NCBI GenBank assembly: GCA_951213105.1
Contig: OX578140.1
Location: 122,323,985 to 122,387,984, forward strand
Origin: Amaurobius ferox
Taxonomy: Eukaryota > Arthropoda > Arachnida > Araneae > Amaurobiidae
Length of the DNA stretch: 64,000 bases
Direction of reading: 5' to 3'
Positions within the stretch are counted from its first letter, which is position 1. Each line of letters opens with the position of its first letter. Below are positions 9,333 to 20,389 of the stretch, piece by piece. Below the pieces are notes generated by a model that did no database searches, was not told where the DNA came from, and saw only the letters and a list, made by a program, of their open reading frames with translations. Position numbers and translations under genes: made by a program.

Positions 9333-12300
9333 ATGTTTGCCTTAGAAAGTAATATCGGAGGTACTATCCCTACCGTTACTGACGTTATTATGCGTAATAC
9401 ACCCTCTTTGAACAGGATTGGGCATGTAAGTACTTGTTTTTAATGTGATTTTATTCTATTATTTTATTAAACTTTGTATTTTTATGATGCGTAACTTTTT
9501 AATGAGTGTTTTTATGAATTTAATGAAATGTCTTGGGGATCTTACATGAAATGTCCTGTATGGATATATTCTTTAATTCAGGAATTTTATTATTTCTAAT
9601 GGGGATAGTATAATGGATTAGCGATTACTTTATATACATTTGTAATGATATATATACATCTGAAATGTATTACATTGTTACCGAGAATAGCGTGTTTATA
9701 CTAAGGTCTTGTATTTTTTTTATCTCTTGCAGGTGTGTTTATCTTGTAATAAGCACTTTTCCAGAAAAGATGCCTTAGCAAGACATATGAAGATTCATTC
9801 TGACGATGATGCCTTGACTTATCGATGTAAAGTATGCGAACGTGCATTTGTTCGTAAGGAAGACTTGGCTAGACATGCGAATATGCATTCTCCCGTTAAA
9901 GTGTTTGAATGCACTCAATGCTCCATACAGTTTACTAGACGAGATAACCTGAAGCGTCATCTGTTACTTCATCTGAAGGATGGTGTGAAATGCAAGCATT
10001 GTGAACTTATATTCAGCAAGAAAAGTGATGCCCTGCGCCATCAGCGTATTGAACATGGCTCTAAAAAGAGAAAAGCTCCTGCTTTACCCTCAACTTCTAA
10101 TAAGCGTCCCAAGATTGCAGCGAAGAAGAAGAAGGGTTTAGATGTATTCTCTGTACACACTCTGAAACCCACTGAAAGTGTAGAGGGGGATCTTATGCTA
10201 TGTTTTGATGAGATTCGCCCTCAGCTATTGAAGATATTAAAAGACGAACTTGATGCATACAGATCTATTAAGTGGTATCTTATTGCAGATGTGCAATTTA
10301 TTCGTGACATTGCAAATGGCCAACAGATATCCAGCTCATATTTTAGAACAGATGTTGTGACAGAACTTCGTGATGATACCCCTCCCAACAATGCTGAAGA
10401 AGCTTTTTCACAAATCTTGAAGTTATTCGAAGAATTTGTCAGCCGAGGATCTGGATGGACTTCACAAAAGATGCGAAAGATAGATGTTTTCTGTGCAAAG
10501 TATAAGCCTCTTGCAGCTTCTAGCTATATACCTTTACCAACAAAACTTGCAGCCAAGAAAGCTTTACTCAATATTCGAAATGAAGACGAGAAATGCCTGG
10601 TGTGGTGCCTATTAGCCCACAAATACTATATATCCCGTGAAGGTCATCCTGAAAGAGTGTCACATTATAAAAGTTTTGAAAATGACATTAAACTTGGAGA
10701 TATTCAATACCCTATCTCAGTTGTGAAGATTCCTCAGATTGAAAAATTGAATAATATACGAATAAATGTATATGGATATGAAGACGAAGAGATTTTTCCT
10801 TTGCATATATCCAAACGTGAAGATGAAGACTGTGTGAATCTCCTGTTGATTAGTGATGAAGATAAGCAACACTACACTCTCATAAGAAATATGTCACGCT
10901 TGCTGGGAGATATAACTAAGCACAATGGAGCCCAATATATATGTTATAGATGTTTACATCGTTACAGCAGAGACGATCTTTTACAAGATCATGCTCAATA
11001 TTGTAAAGAACATGCACCTCAGCGCATTAAAATGCCCTCGGAAGATCAGAAATATCTCCAATTCACGAACAAACAGTATCAGCATTCCATCCCTTTCATC
11101 ATTTATGCTGACTTTGAAGCCCTGATCGTTAAAGAAGACACTACTAAACCCTCGAATATTAGATCTTACACGCATAGACTAGCCATTCATGAACCTTGTG
11201 GATATGCCTATTTAATAGTGGGGCCTGATGGAAAATGCTTGAAACAAGCTACTGTGTATCGAGGTATTGACCCTGTGAATCATTTTCTTAACAACTTGAT
11301 AATGGAGAAACAGTATCTTGGAGAAAAATTACGTTATGTTAAACCACTACGAATGACTAAGGAGAATGAAATTGACTTTGAAAGAGCTACCCATTGTAAC
11401 GTGTGCCATCGTGAACTGAAAACAGATCGTGTGCGTGATCATAATCACGTGACTGGAGCTTATAGAGGTGCCCTGCATAATGCCTGTAATCTTAACTATA
11501 GGCAAAGTATTAATATTCCTGTAGTGTTTCATAATTTAAAAAATTATGACTCTCATCATATTATGCTGAGTTTTGGAAAATTGCAAGACCATAAAATTGA
11601 TGTGATTGCCACTAATATGGAAAAATACATATCTTTTAAGATTTCAAAGAAAGAGGGGCCCCGTGTCTGTTTACAATTTATTGATAGCCTACAGTTTCTG
11701 AATGCTTCCCTGGAAAAGCTAGTTTCCAATTTAGACTTGAGCGAATTTCATGTTCTCAGAGAACATTTCCCTGATATAGTGCAACAGAATGCTCTTATTA
11801 GGAAAGGAGTATATCCCTATAGCTATATGACATCCTTTCAAAAATTTGATGAAAATGTGCTCCCTCCCCCTTCTGCATTTCATAATGATATTAAAGGTGA
11901 AGATATTAAGAGTGAAGATTATCGGCATGCCCAAACTGTATGGGATACCTTTAACATAAAGAACTTGGGAGAATATCACGACCTGTATGTGAAAACAGAT
12001 GTGCTACTATTAGCCGATGTATTTGAGAATTTTCGAAAGATTTGCAAGAAGAACTATGATTTAGATGCCGCCCATATGATGACCGCCCCTGGACTAGCTT
12101 GGCAGGCCTCTTTAAAAATGACTGAGCAAACCCTAGAACTACTCACAGATGAAAATATGCTACTGTTTATAGAACGTGGAATCCGCGGCGGCATATGTAT
12201 GATTAGCCAGCGTAGATCCGAGGCTAATAATCGTTATTTGGAAAATTATGACTCTACTAAGCCTGATAAGCACATTATCTATCTTGATGCTAATAACCTA

Positions 12301-13548
12301 TATGGTTGGGCCATGTCTCAACCACTGCCCTATGGTGGGTTTGAATGGATATCGACAGAAAATTTGAATGAATCCTGGATAATGAGTCTAAAAGATAATG
12401 CCCAAGAAGGATATATATTTGAAGTGGATCTGGAGTATCCTGAATCCTTACATGATTATCATAATGAATACCCTCTAGCCCCTGAAAGGGTGAAGATTGA
12501 ACGAGAAATGCTTTCCCCCTATGCTGAACGACTGGTTCAACAGTTACATCATGGACATTTTGTTAGTACTACGAAATTGGTACCCAATCTGCATGACAAG
12601 AAACATTATATTGTTCACTATCGTAACCTTCAGCTATACCTATCATTAGGTTTAAGACTCAAGAAAATTCACAAGACCTTAAAATTTAATCAGAAGCCCT
12701 GGTTGGAGAAATACATCCAATTTAACACAGAAGAAAGAAAGAAGGCAAAGAATAATTTTGAGAAAGACTTTTTTAAATTGCTTAATAACGCTGTGTTTGG
12801 AAAAACGATGGAGAATCTTCGAAATCGAGTGAATATTGAACTAGTGAATTCTTCAAAGCGGGCCCTGAAGGTGGTGGCATCTCCAGCTTTTAGAGCTAGC
12901 CGGATTTTTAGCGAAGATCTGGTGGGTGTTGAACGTGTAAGGAATTGCATATTAATGAACCGGCCTATATATGTTGGCTTTGCTATCTTGGAGTTATCTA
13001 AACTCCTGATGTATGAGTTTCATTATAAACATATTAAAAGCCAATATGGTGAAAAAGCTTCGCTTCTCTTCACCGATACTGATTCATTGGCTTATAAAAT
13101 CCAAACTGCTGATATTTATGAAAATATGAACCAACATAAACACCTGTATGATTTTTCTGACTATCCCAAGGATCATCCCCTCTTCAGTGAAGACAATAAA
13201 AAGCGTATTGGATATTTTAAAGATGAACTGAATTCAACCCCCATTCAAGAGTTTATAGGACTTAGACCTGAAATGTACTCTATTCTATCAGCTGCTGGAG
13301 AAAAGAAAAGAGCTAAAGGTGTTTCTACACATGTGGTTGCACGGAAAATTACACACAATGACTATAGACAATGCCTGTTGAGTGTTAGACCTACCATGGA
13401 AGAACAGATTAGAATAGATAGTAGTCATCATAAACTATTCACTGTATGCCAGAACAAGGTGGCTTTGTCACCCATTGATGATAAAAGATATTTACTCGAG
13501 GACGGCATCACAAGTTATGCCTACGGACACTTTAAAATAAAAAAATAA
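9333..13548 (+). CDS. PolB: protein-primed family B DNA polymerase with C2H2 fingers, right arm
   Basis: Proposed exons are 9333-9425 (31 codons from ATG) and 9733-13548, about 1,302 residues in all. Without splicing, the long frame would start at TTG 9709 inside a T-rich acceptor tract, so an upstream ATG exon fits better. Exon 2 encodes four C2H2 fingers (about 9736-10065) and a Lys/Arg-rich probable nuclear localisation stretch (about 10060-10140). The DNA_pol_B_2-type core follows: ExoI DFEA at 11110, treble-clef CxxC (11395), DHNH (11437) and the last Cys (11485), ExoII NYD near 11545, ExoIII YxxxD near 11986, motif A DxxNLYG at 12286, motif B K/N/G at 12775-12801, motif C DTD at 13075-13083. 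Stop TAA is 13546-13548. The domain order matches Polinton and bidnavirus polymerases; the finger array is less usual. No partner genes are present. Confidence 0.92.
9426..9732 (+). other. predicted 307-bp intron of the right PolB gene
   Basis: Donor CAT|GTAAGT at 9426; acceptor is a T-run followed by CTCTTGCAG at 9732. The phase is 0 and both joined frames are open. Strong consensus at both sites and the absence of an in-frame ATG close to the first zinc finger support splicing. A spliced gene implies nuclear transcription. Confidence 0.8.
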
Positions 13549-13549
13549 A
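13544..13549 (+). terminator. AATAAA overlapping the right PolB stop
   Basis: Mirror of 2891-2896. AATAAA overlaps the TAA stop and is followed by a long purine tract. Confidence 0.45.
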
Positions 13550-13899
13550 AAAAAAAAGGGAAAAGAGAGAGAAGGAAAAAAAAAAGAAGGAAAAAAAGAA
13601 AAAAAAATAGATTGTGGCGGTGTATCCTATACACCGGGTGGAGGTGGGACCACAATAAAAAAAATAATATATTTTTCTAACAGCATCTAATTTCTTAAAG
13701 AGACATTACTGCATTTGGATAGTTGAAAACAAGTATTTATGATTATTGAGATACACACCCCCTCTCATACACCCGATTCCCGAGATTCTCGAGATTCTCG
13801 AGATTCCCATACACCCAATTCACGCGATTCTGCTATTTTAAAAACTGGCTTTTTTATCACATTTTTGTAAAAAACACACATTTTTGTTGTTTTTTTACG

Positions 13900-14322
13900 T
13901 TTTTGCAACATTTTGTGCAAAAAGTTAATTTTTCCCATTACCACATTTTTAGTACCATTTTTGTAAAAACGCACATTTTTTTGTAAAAAAATTACAAAAG
14001 TGCGAAAACCCATGTTAATTCCCATAGAGAAATTGGCATTTTGAAGAAAATCGCAAAAATGTTAATTTTGCCCATTACCACATTTTTTGTTACTTTTTTA
14101 CGTTTTTGAGACATTTTGTGCAAAAAGTTAATTTTTCCCATTACCACATTTTTTGAAAAAAAATGACAAAAGTGTGAAAACCCATGTTAATTCCCATAGA
14201 GAAATTAACATTTTTAAAAAAAGACGCAAAATGTTAATTTTGCCCATTACCACATTTTTTGTTACTTTTTTACGGTTTTGGAACATTTTAACAAAATGTT
14301 AATTTTTCCCATTACCACATTT
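13900..14322. repeat. ~172-bp subterminal tandem repeats, right arm
   Basis: Mirror of 2118-2540. The CCCATTACCAC word recurs five times in paired spacing. Confidence 0.8.
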
Positions 14323-14518
14323 TTTTAAAAAAAAAATTATAAAAGTAGAAAACTTACATTTGCGAAAAAATATAGGGAAAAAAAAAAAAAAAAAAACTTA
14401 CATTTACGAAATTTTTAAAACATTAACACTTAAAAAAGGAAAAAACAATATACGTCATAAACTCCACTCTCTTCTGTGACGTTACCTTATGGAACTGTGC
14501 TGCCTCACACCGACTTCT

Positions 14519-14638
14519 GAGAACCCCTATGTTAAAGCATGGGACTTCACCACCGCCTCTGTTGATGCACTCATTTTCTGGTCTCGGAGGGTTCCCCATG
14601 TTAAAGTATAGGGATTCACCGCCTCTGAAGTGGCGCTG
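14519..14638. repeat. terminal direct repeats of the right arm
   Basis: Mirror of 1802-1921; two CACCGCCTCTG-containing copies just inside the right tip. Confidence 0.75.
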
Positions 14639-14659
14639 AACTCTCCCTAATCCTCTACT

Positions 14660-14665
14660 GGTGTC
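14660..14665. repeat. right 6-bp target-site duplication, GGTGTC
   Basis: Directly follows the right tip and matches 1775-1780. The next bases (TTCG) differ from the sequence left of 1775, so the flanks are not mirror images. Confidence 0.88.
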
Positions 14666-14811
14666 TTCGTATTATACTTCATATTGTACATAAAACGCAG
14701 TTGGCCTTATAAAACATCCACGCATCTCTCTCCCCCTATACACATATACACCCATAACATTGCATTTTGTTCTTGTTTAAAGAAAATATTCTTCTTTTTT
14801 TACTCTCCGTA

Positions 14812-14930
14812 CAAACATAGTATAATGTATAAGGAAAGTATTGTGACGGGGTTGAAAATTCGAATTTCAGTTTTCGAAGGACGAGCAGGTTTCAAGTATC
14901 CCTGAACTCCAATCGGACGTTTTTAAAGTG

Positions 14931-14969
<39 letters not shown>

Positions 14970-15580
14970 CTTGCGTGTGTGCGCGCGCGATATGTCACGA
15001 ACGAATGCAACGATTTGAACATAATTTGGTATGATTATTTCAATCAGTGAATACTAGAATGATTTTAAACGCGATTGAATGTTTGAAAGACCCCCCCCCC
15101 CCTCAAAGACGTAATTTTGCCTTAGAAAAAGAATGACACCAACTTGGGAATGCTAGCAAGAACCGTTTTCGAGATATAGCATGTTTTCTGATAAATTTAT
15201 CAAAAAGTTACCTAAAATTATAATAAGCAGCAAGTATTCTTAGAGAAGTTGATCTTGGAAATAAATTTGTGGAAAAATCACCAACTTGACGGCTTTCGAA
15301 AAATGTAAATTCACGAAAATGTCGCCCAATTAGCAAAAATGACGCCTTATTAACGAAACTGACACCAAAATGGATAAAAATTTAGTATTTTCTAATGATC
15401 CAAATCGTTTTATTTAGGACTATGCTACTCAGCGAATGCTAGCATTATTTCAATGGGCAAATTAGATTTCCGCGAAATATAAATTAATTGGAAGCGAAAC
15501 ATTTTTTCACATTACTGTCCAGAAAAGAGCGAAATGTTAGTCCAATTCAACGTTTAAAACGCTGCACCATGAAGAATCTT
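14812..15580 (-). mobile_element. family II repeat, diverged copy, reverse orientation
   Basis: Starts with the reversed 3' end of family II (GTATAATGTATAAGGAAAGT), then the GACGGGG...TCGAAAATTCG words and a (TG)n/(GC)n tract at 14934-14992. Diverged body sequence with GACACCAA and AATGGATAAAAAT words follows. The 5' head is not recognisable and the left boundary of similarity near 15580 is approximate. Confidence 0.6.
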
Positions 15581-15593
15581 GTAAATCATTAGT

Positions 15594-16471
15594 TTGCTGT
15601 GTGAAAGGCATGAAGTAATTGTTGCATCATGCAGAAAATACATTTTCTGCACGCGACAGATTTTTTATTCGACAAATGACTTCCAGTGCTTGATCATCTC
15701 ATCACGTTGCAGAACGTTTTCTTCTTCACTTATTGGATTCGTGAACCCGAGCCTTATCCATCATATTAACCAGAAAGCTATCAAAATTTTTGAAGAATAT
15801 TGAAGCAGGGATCGCTTCAGATATCTTCTTACATAATAGGAGAAGATATATATGAGTCTGTACATCTGTCTGTGCCGTCTGCAGCGGGAAATTGAAGATT
15901 CGGACAGAGGCGACATTTGGTACAGAGGTACTTTTGATCTCTAAACAATACGGATCGATGAGATTTTTTTAAAATTCGAATTAGTTTAACATTTATGAAC
16001 ATTTAAAGCCGAAAATCCTTCGATAAGTATGTTTCTAACTCACATTCATTTGAGCAGACGATTTCTGAATACGAAAGTTACAGAATCATATTTTCGTATA
16101 TAAACATTTTCGCATCATATAAATCACAGCAATATATGCGAAAAAAATATCGAAGCATATTAGTCCTATTTTCTCTTAAGATTTATCAGTAAGATTTAAT
16201 AACTGGCAATTCATACACTGTAAAACATTTGCAAGAATATTACTAAAAGTTTCAGGGGAATCAGCTGTCAGAAATAGAAGGTAACGTACCTGACAGTTAT
16301 GATATATATATGTATGTATATATGTATATATATATATAATATATATATACACAAAAATAACGCTAAGTAACTATAATTAACTGAATATTTCAGAAATGAA
16401 GTTGGAATTTTCTTGAACGCCTGTAATTGCAGCTTTCTGATAGTTTGCCGTAATTATCAGCAAAGTAAATG
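15594..16471. other. no gene seen; one shared ~115-bp repeat and AT microsatellite
   Basis: Positions 15689-15802 resemble 31227-31347 (shared words GCAGAACGTTTTC, GTGAACCCGAG and CTTATCCATCA), so this is part of a dispersed repeat. An AT/ATGT microsatellite lies at 16303-16351. A 69-codon frame at 15594-15803 overlaps the repeat and has no motif. Confidence 0.55.
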
Positions 16472-17604
16472 AAAACAAGAAAGACCAATCATTCATAAAG
16501 CATTGATTATGAAACACTTTCCAACTGCAATTTAGTTTTATTTAAATGTCTCTAAAATGCGATACATTCAGCTGTAATATTTTTAAAATTATCACAATGC
16601 TACAATAATTTATTATATTTGAAAACTTCATCGAAAAAAAATGAACTTTATTAAAATGACGTCATAGAAATATAAATTGCCTGGCTTTCTATGAAAAAGC
16701 AGTAAAAATTTCATTTATAAACATTTATCCTATTCCTTTCATTCATCACAGTACTACAATAATTTATTTTATTTAAAAACTTAAAACCACTGAGGTAAAC
16801 GCAATTTAACTCTGTGCTTAAAACTTCGCTGAAAAAGTCTGCTATAAAATCGTCTGTTCTCTATGTAAAATCAATGACTGTTTCATCCATATCAACTATA
16901 TTGCAGACTCCAAAGCTAAATAATTTTGAGTTAAAGAAATTCAGGAATTCTTAAACAACTCATATTACAGCTTGATGTGTTTACAATCTCGATAAGTGGA
17001 AATTAGGCTTCGTTGCAGAAATAAATAATCAAAGTTTGATGATCATTTAAATTCAAATATATTGTAATTGCGTTGTTTTAGAACAATGATGCACAGAAAT
17101 TAAGCAAAACTAAAGCGGTTTTAGGACGGATACAACACCAAATATAAATTAAAAAGAACTTTAAAAATCACGATTTTGACACAACATGGATACCATATTT
17201 TAAAGTGGATCACGTGATCTCTTCATAAAATGGGTGTAATTATTATTTTAATTTTTACTTAAAAAACTACTGAATATATTTTTCTGAAATTTTTTTATAT
17301 ATTGTATGAGATAATTTGATCATTTCCTAAAACTTTCGAAGCAATTTGTGAATTTTAAATTCGCTATGTTTGAAAAATTAGGTCCCATAACGTTCAATGT
17401 ATTTCATTTTTTCAACCCGGGTTCAATCCAAAACTAATTGAGTGATAGTATACATTTATATTCCCATAGGTTCCACAGACCCTTTGAACAACATACCAAA
17501 ATTTCATTTTTATGGCAGTTATCGTGCTAACGGACAGACAGACAGACAGACAGAATGAATGAACAAAGTCATAAGCACTTTTCAACTGTGTTGTGAAGTG
17601 TTAA
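16472..17604 (+). mobile_element. family III repeat, copy 1
   Basis: Begins near AACAAGAAAGACCAATCA, then ATTGATTATG and ACACTTTCC, and ends in a GTGTTGTGAAGTGTTAA hairpin after a (GACA)n tract at about 17533-17552. The 5' ACACTTT word is complementary to AAAGTGTT-type words at the 3' end. A copy at 20390-21706 matches throughout. No coding capacity. Probably a non-autonomous Helentron/DINE-1-like element. Confidence 0.7.
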
Positions 17605-18394
17605 ATGTGAGGAAAGGTTGCAAAGTGTTTTACAGTGTATGCGAAAATACTCTGAAAACAAAATATTGCAAAAATGCGCATGACTGTACTACGCATAACA
17701 CAGACAAGCAAACTTTTTAAAAATAACACTTTTTTCATGTCCCACATTTAACATTTTATCTTTAAATCAAATTTAGTTTCAATCGATTGATTAGTTTCGG
17801 TGATATGGGAAAACGATGAAAAATGCTCATGGGGATACTATACAAATCACGTGGAAATTAAAACAAAAGCTGAATAGTGTTGTTACATATATGAAACATT
17901 TTATATTGGAGCTAAATTTGATTTTAATCGGTTCAGTAGTTTAGGTGATATCGCAAAATGCGCAACAGCTTATGGCGCACTGCACGGAAAAGTTATCAAA
18001 CACCAACATATTTTTCTCCCTTCATGTTACAATCTATATTTCTGCTCATTTTGTTTTCAATCGGAAGGATAGTTGATAAGAAACACCAATCACACAAATA
18101 AGTTAGGTTCTGCGTCAGACAGATTAACTGAATTTTAAAAGTGAGTTTCAGTAAACACCACCCCCTAAAAAAGCCTAGATTTCAATTTGGTCCAGAAATA
18201 TTTTACTTGGCACGTGTAGAGTACTTCTTCTCAGCTGGGAAAGTATAAGAAAGAGAACATTCCCAGTAAGAGAAAGAATAGAATGAAAATTTTATCAGAA
18301 ATGGTACCTAAAAAGAATCGAACCACTAATGCTTTCCAACTGTTTCAGCATAGTTGACCTCGATTTTCGCGCTTCAGCTATTGACATTAGACAC
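17605..18394. other. no gene; weak internal repetition
   Basis: Two diverged stretches, near 17745-17815 and 17895-17965, share words such as ACATTTTAT and TTTAATCG(G/A)TT followed by TAGTTT..GGTGATAT. They look like an old repeat unit. Nothing coding is seen. Confidence 0.4.
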
Positions 18395-18679
18395 ATACTT
18401 CCAATTCGAAAGTTTGTTTAAATTAAATGTGAAATTCTTTTATATGTTTTTCTTTCGGTGGGGGATATTTGCAGAAAAATAAGGAAGTCTGAATTTTTAT
18501 AGAGCAAAATAGCTTAATTAAAAAAAGTTGGCTGTACATTAACTAGCCTAATAAAGGAATAAAACTCGGTGCAATTTTCCGCACTATTCGACGTGTGATT
18601 GCTTAGTTTAAAATCTGATGTGGGCAGCACATAACGTTCCCTACATAATGCAATTAATTTACTTTTTCATATTAAAAAA
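18395..18679. repeat. shared upstream flank of family I copy 1 (matches 31465-31711 in part)
   Basis: Words AGACACATACTTCCAATT and GAAAGTTTGTT and the following AT-rich text occur here and near 31470-31660, in each case just upstream of a family I copy. A family II-like head (CTGATGTGGGCAGCACATAA then TACATAATGCAA) lies at about 18613-18660. The pairing suggests a duplicated block larger than family I itself. Confidence 0.6.
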
Positions 18680-19425
18680 TCTGATGTGGGCAGCACATGA
18701 TTTTCCCTGCAGACTTATATTCACTTTCTCTTTATTTTAATTAAATTTAATTCACTTTTAATTCATTTTCGTTCTCATTTGCTAACTGGACTTATTTTCA
18801 AAGGTGGCGTAGAGAATATATGAAGAAACTCAAATATCTCGAGAACGGCTAGTCCTAGTGTAATGGGGTTGGTCTTATTATTTTTTTCGTTTAAAATTAC
18901 GTATTAAACAAGCATTTAATGGATATATTTGAGGACACGCAGTGTTTTATTTGGGATTCTGAGATTTTTGCGGGCCATTTTGCAAAAAAAGCAGGTTATT
19001 TTTTTTTTCGATTCATACTAAAATCTAATCAGCACCAGGGTGTCCCACAAGTGACTTATCTACCGAATTTTGTGAAATTAGGTTCATTAGTTTTCCAACT
19101 AGAATAGATACAGGCTTTTGCTGGCCATTTCGCAAAGGAAGGCGGGTTCTTTTATCCCGAATCGTACTCAAAATTAATCAGCACCAGATTCGCTCACAAG
19201 TGACTTACCAAATTTTATGAAATTCGATCCATTAGTTTTTTAGTTAGAGTGGATACAAAATCTGCACAGACAGACAGACACATAGACAGATGTCACGCTA
19301 TAAAAATAGTTTTTTCGTATTCTAGAGGTCTCGAAACATGTAGATCCGTCGAAAACTCGAGTTGCGATTTTCGGCATAATTCCAATACTTTCCCTATACA
19401 TTACCACGTATTGCAGGAAAAGTAA
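18680..19425 (+). mobile_element. family I repeat, copy 1
   Basis: Begins TCTGATGTGGGCAGCACATG, followed by TTTTCCCTGCA; ends with a stem-loop around CTTTCCCTATACATTACC and GCAGGAAAAGTAA. It contains two tandem ~155-bp subunits (GGCCATTT...AAATTCGG...TTAGTTTTT...GTGGATAC) and a (GACA)n tract near 19268. No coding capacity. A 62-codon frame at 18919-19107 is a by-product. Confidence 0.8.
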
Positions 19426-19931
19426 AAAATTATGTATAAGCGCTACGGCACAATATTATTAACATTGGTATTTATGACTTTTTTTTCGGATGCTAATATA
19501 TAAAACTATTTCGGAGATCCCAATTAACTTATATTAACACAACTCTATAATTGGGCAATTGCCAATACTGATAGTATCCGCAATAAGCAATATAGTCCAT
19601 ATATTAAAATATGCTAATAATCAATTAATGGATTCGGTGTCGTAATCCTATGAAAATCTTGCAAGTGTTCATTGAATTTCGGAATCAGGTAGTATTTGAA
19701 ATATAGTAGTTATAATTTCGATATTTTAGTATTTTGAACAAAACTCTGTCGCAAAAAAACATATGCACCCATAAGACATTGGGCTACAACTGAGAGCAAA
19801 AAAACTGTTTTAATAAAAAATGGTGGCAACAAGAAAATGGCATTTTAGTAAGTGGTAAATCCTCCCTATACAAGCCGATATTCGGTACGATATAGAGTAT
19901 ATAAAGTTACTTATGTCTTGTGGAAGATTCT
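19426..19931. other. no recognisable feature
   Basis: AT-rich sequence between family I copy 1 and the Tc1 fragment. It may contain the degraded 3' part of the Tc1 element, but I could not find terminal repeats. Confidence 0.4.
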
Positions 19932-20345
19932 TCACAAATGTTTCAACTGGTCAATTAATTCAGCGGTATTCTGAGAAGGCTGCAATTGCCGTCCCAGCAT
20001 GTTCCAGATGTGTTCTATGAGACCTAGATGGCAATGGGAGGCTATTAAATCCTTAAAGGCATTGTTGAGAAAATTGTGTAGTATGTGGTTGAGCGTTGTC
20101 TTGTTGGTATATGTAACCTTGGATAAGCATAGACAGAACAATACGCTGTAGTGTAAGCAAGCCGTCATATTGACTTGCAACACAACTAGAAGAGAACAGA
20201 TGTCCCACGATATGGCTCCCCAGACTGTCACATCAACGTGTGATAGCCGTGTGCCTCTCAACAACAAATGTTTGATAGGAGTGCTGGTCAGTCCTCCCCC
20301 CCACATGTACTGGCGGTCATCAATACTGAGCGAGAAAATTAGCAT
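19932..20345 (-). pseudogene. Tc1-like transposase fragment
   Basis: A 137-codon frame shows the order of words typical of Tc1 transposases: FSLSIDDRQYMW (near the first catalytic Asp region), VWGAISWD, then LIEHIWNMLGR, which corresponds to the SPDLNPIEHIW block carrying the third catalytic acid, and a C-terminal TAELIDQLK. The middle block is scrambled and the N-terminal DNA-binding domain is absent; normal length is about 340 residues. It therefore cannot encode an active transposase. Family III copy 2 lies directly upstream and may have interrupted it. Assignment rests on motif recognition by eye. Confidence 0.75.
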
Positions 20346-20389
20346 TTAGTTTTAGCAGACTTTCAATGTATGTGTTTAATGCCAAAGCA

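Larger units (their letters stand above)
1781..14659. mobile_element. palindromic PolB-only Polinton-like element
   Basis: A 12,879-bp element whose two halves are mirror images: position x in the left arm pairs with 16440-x in the right arm. The arms are 6,120 bp each around a 639-bp non-palindromic loop. The element starts AGTAGAGG, ends CCTCTACT and is bounded by GGTGTC on both sides. From the tip inward each arm holds terminal direct repeats, ~172-bp subterminal repeats, a PolB gene read outward (its 3' end faces the tip), and a short tandem repeat upstream of that gene. Typical Polintons are about 15-20 kb with TIRs of 0.1-1 kb and encode integrase, protease, ATPase and capsid proteins; none of these is visible here. 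Unrelated flanks outside the duplication argue against a simple assembly fold-back. I infer a non-autonomous, self-complementary derivative moved by an integrase supplied in trans. Confidence 0.85.
8540..14659 (-). repeat. right 6.1-kb inverted-repeat arm
   Basis: Reverse complement of 1781-7900, with the same order of features mirrored about 8220. See the left arm for the boundary bases and the one located difference. Confidence 0.95.

Noticed and set aside
1781..14659. Assembly artefact explaining the palindrome
   Set aside because: The outer flanks differ, a 6-bp target duplication bounds the element, the loop is unique and a base difference exists between arms. It cannot be excluded without reads, but it is not the simplest reading.
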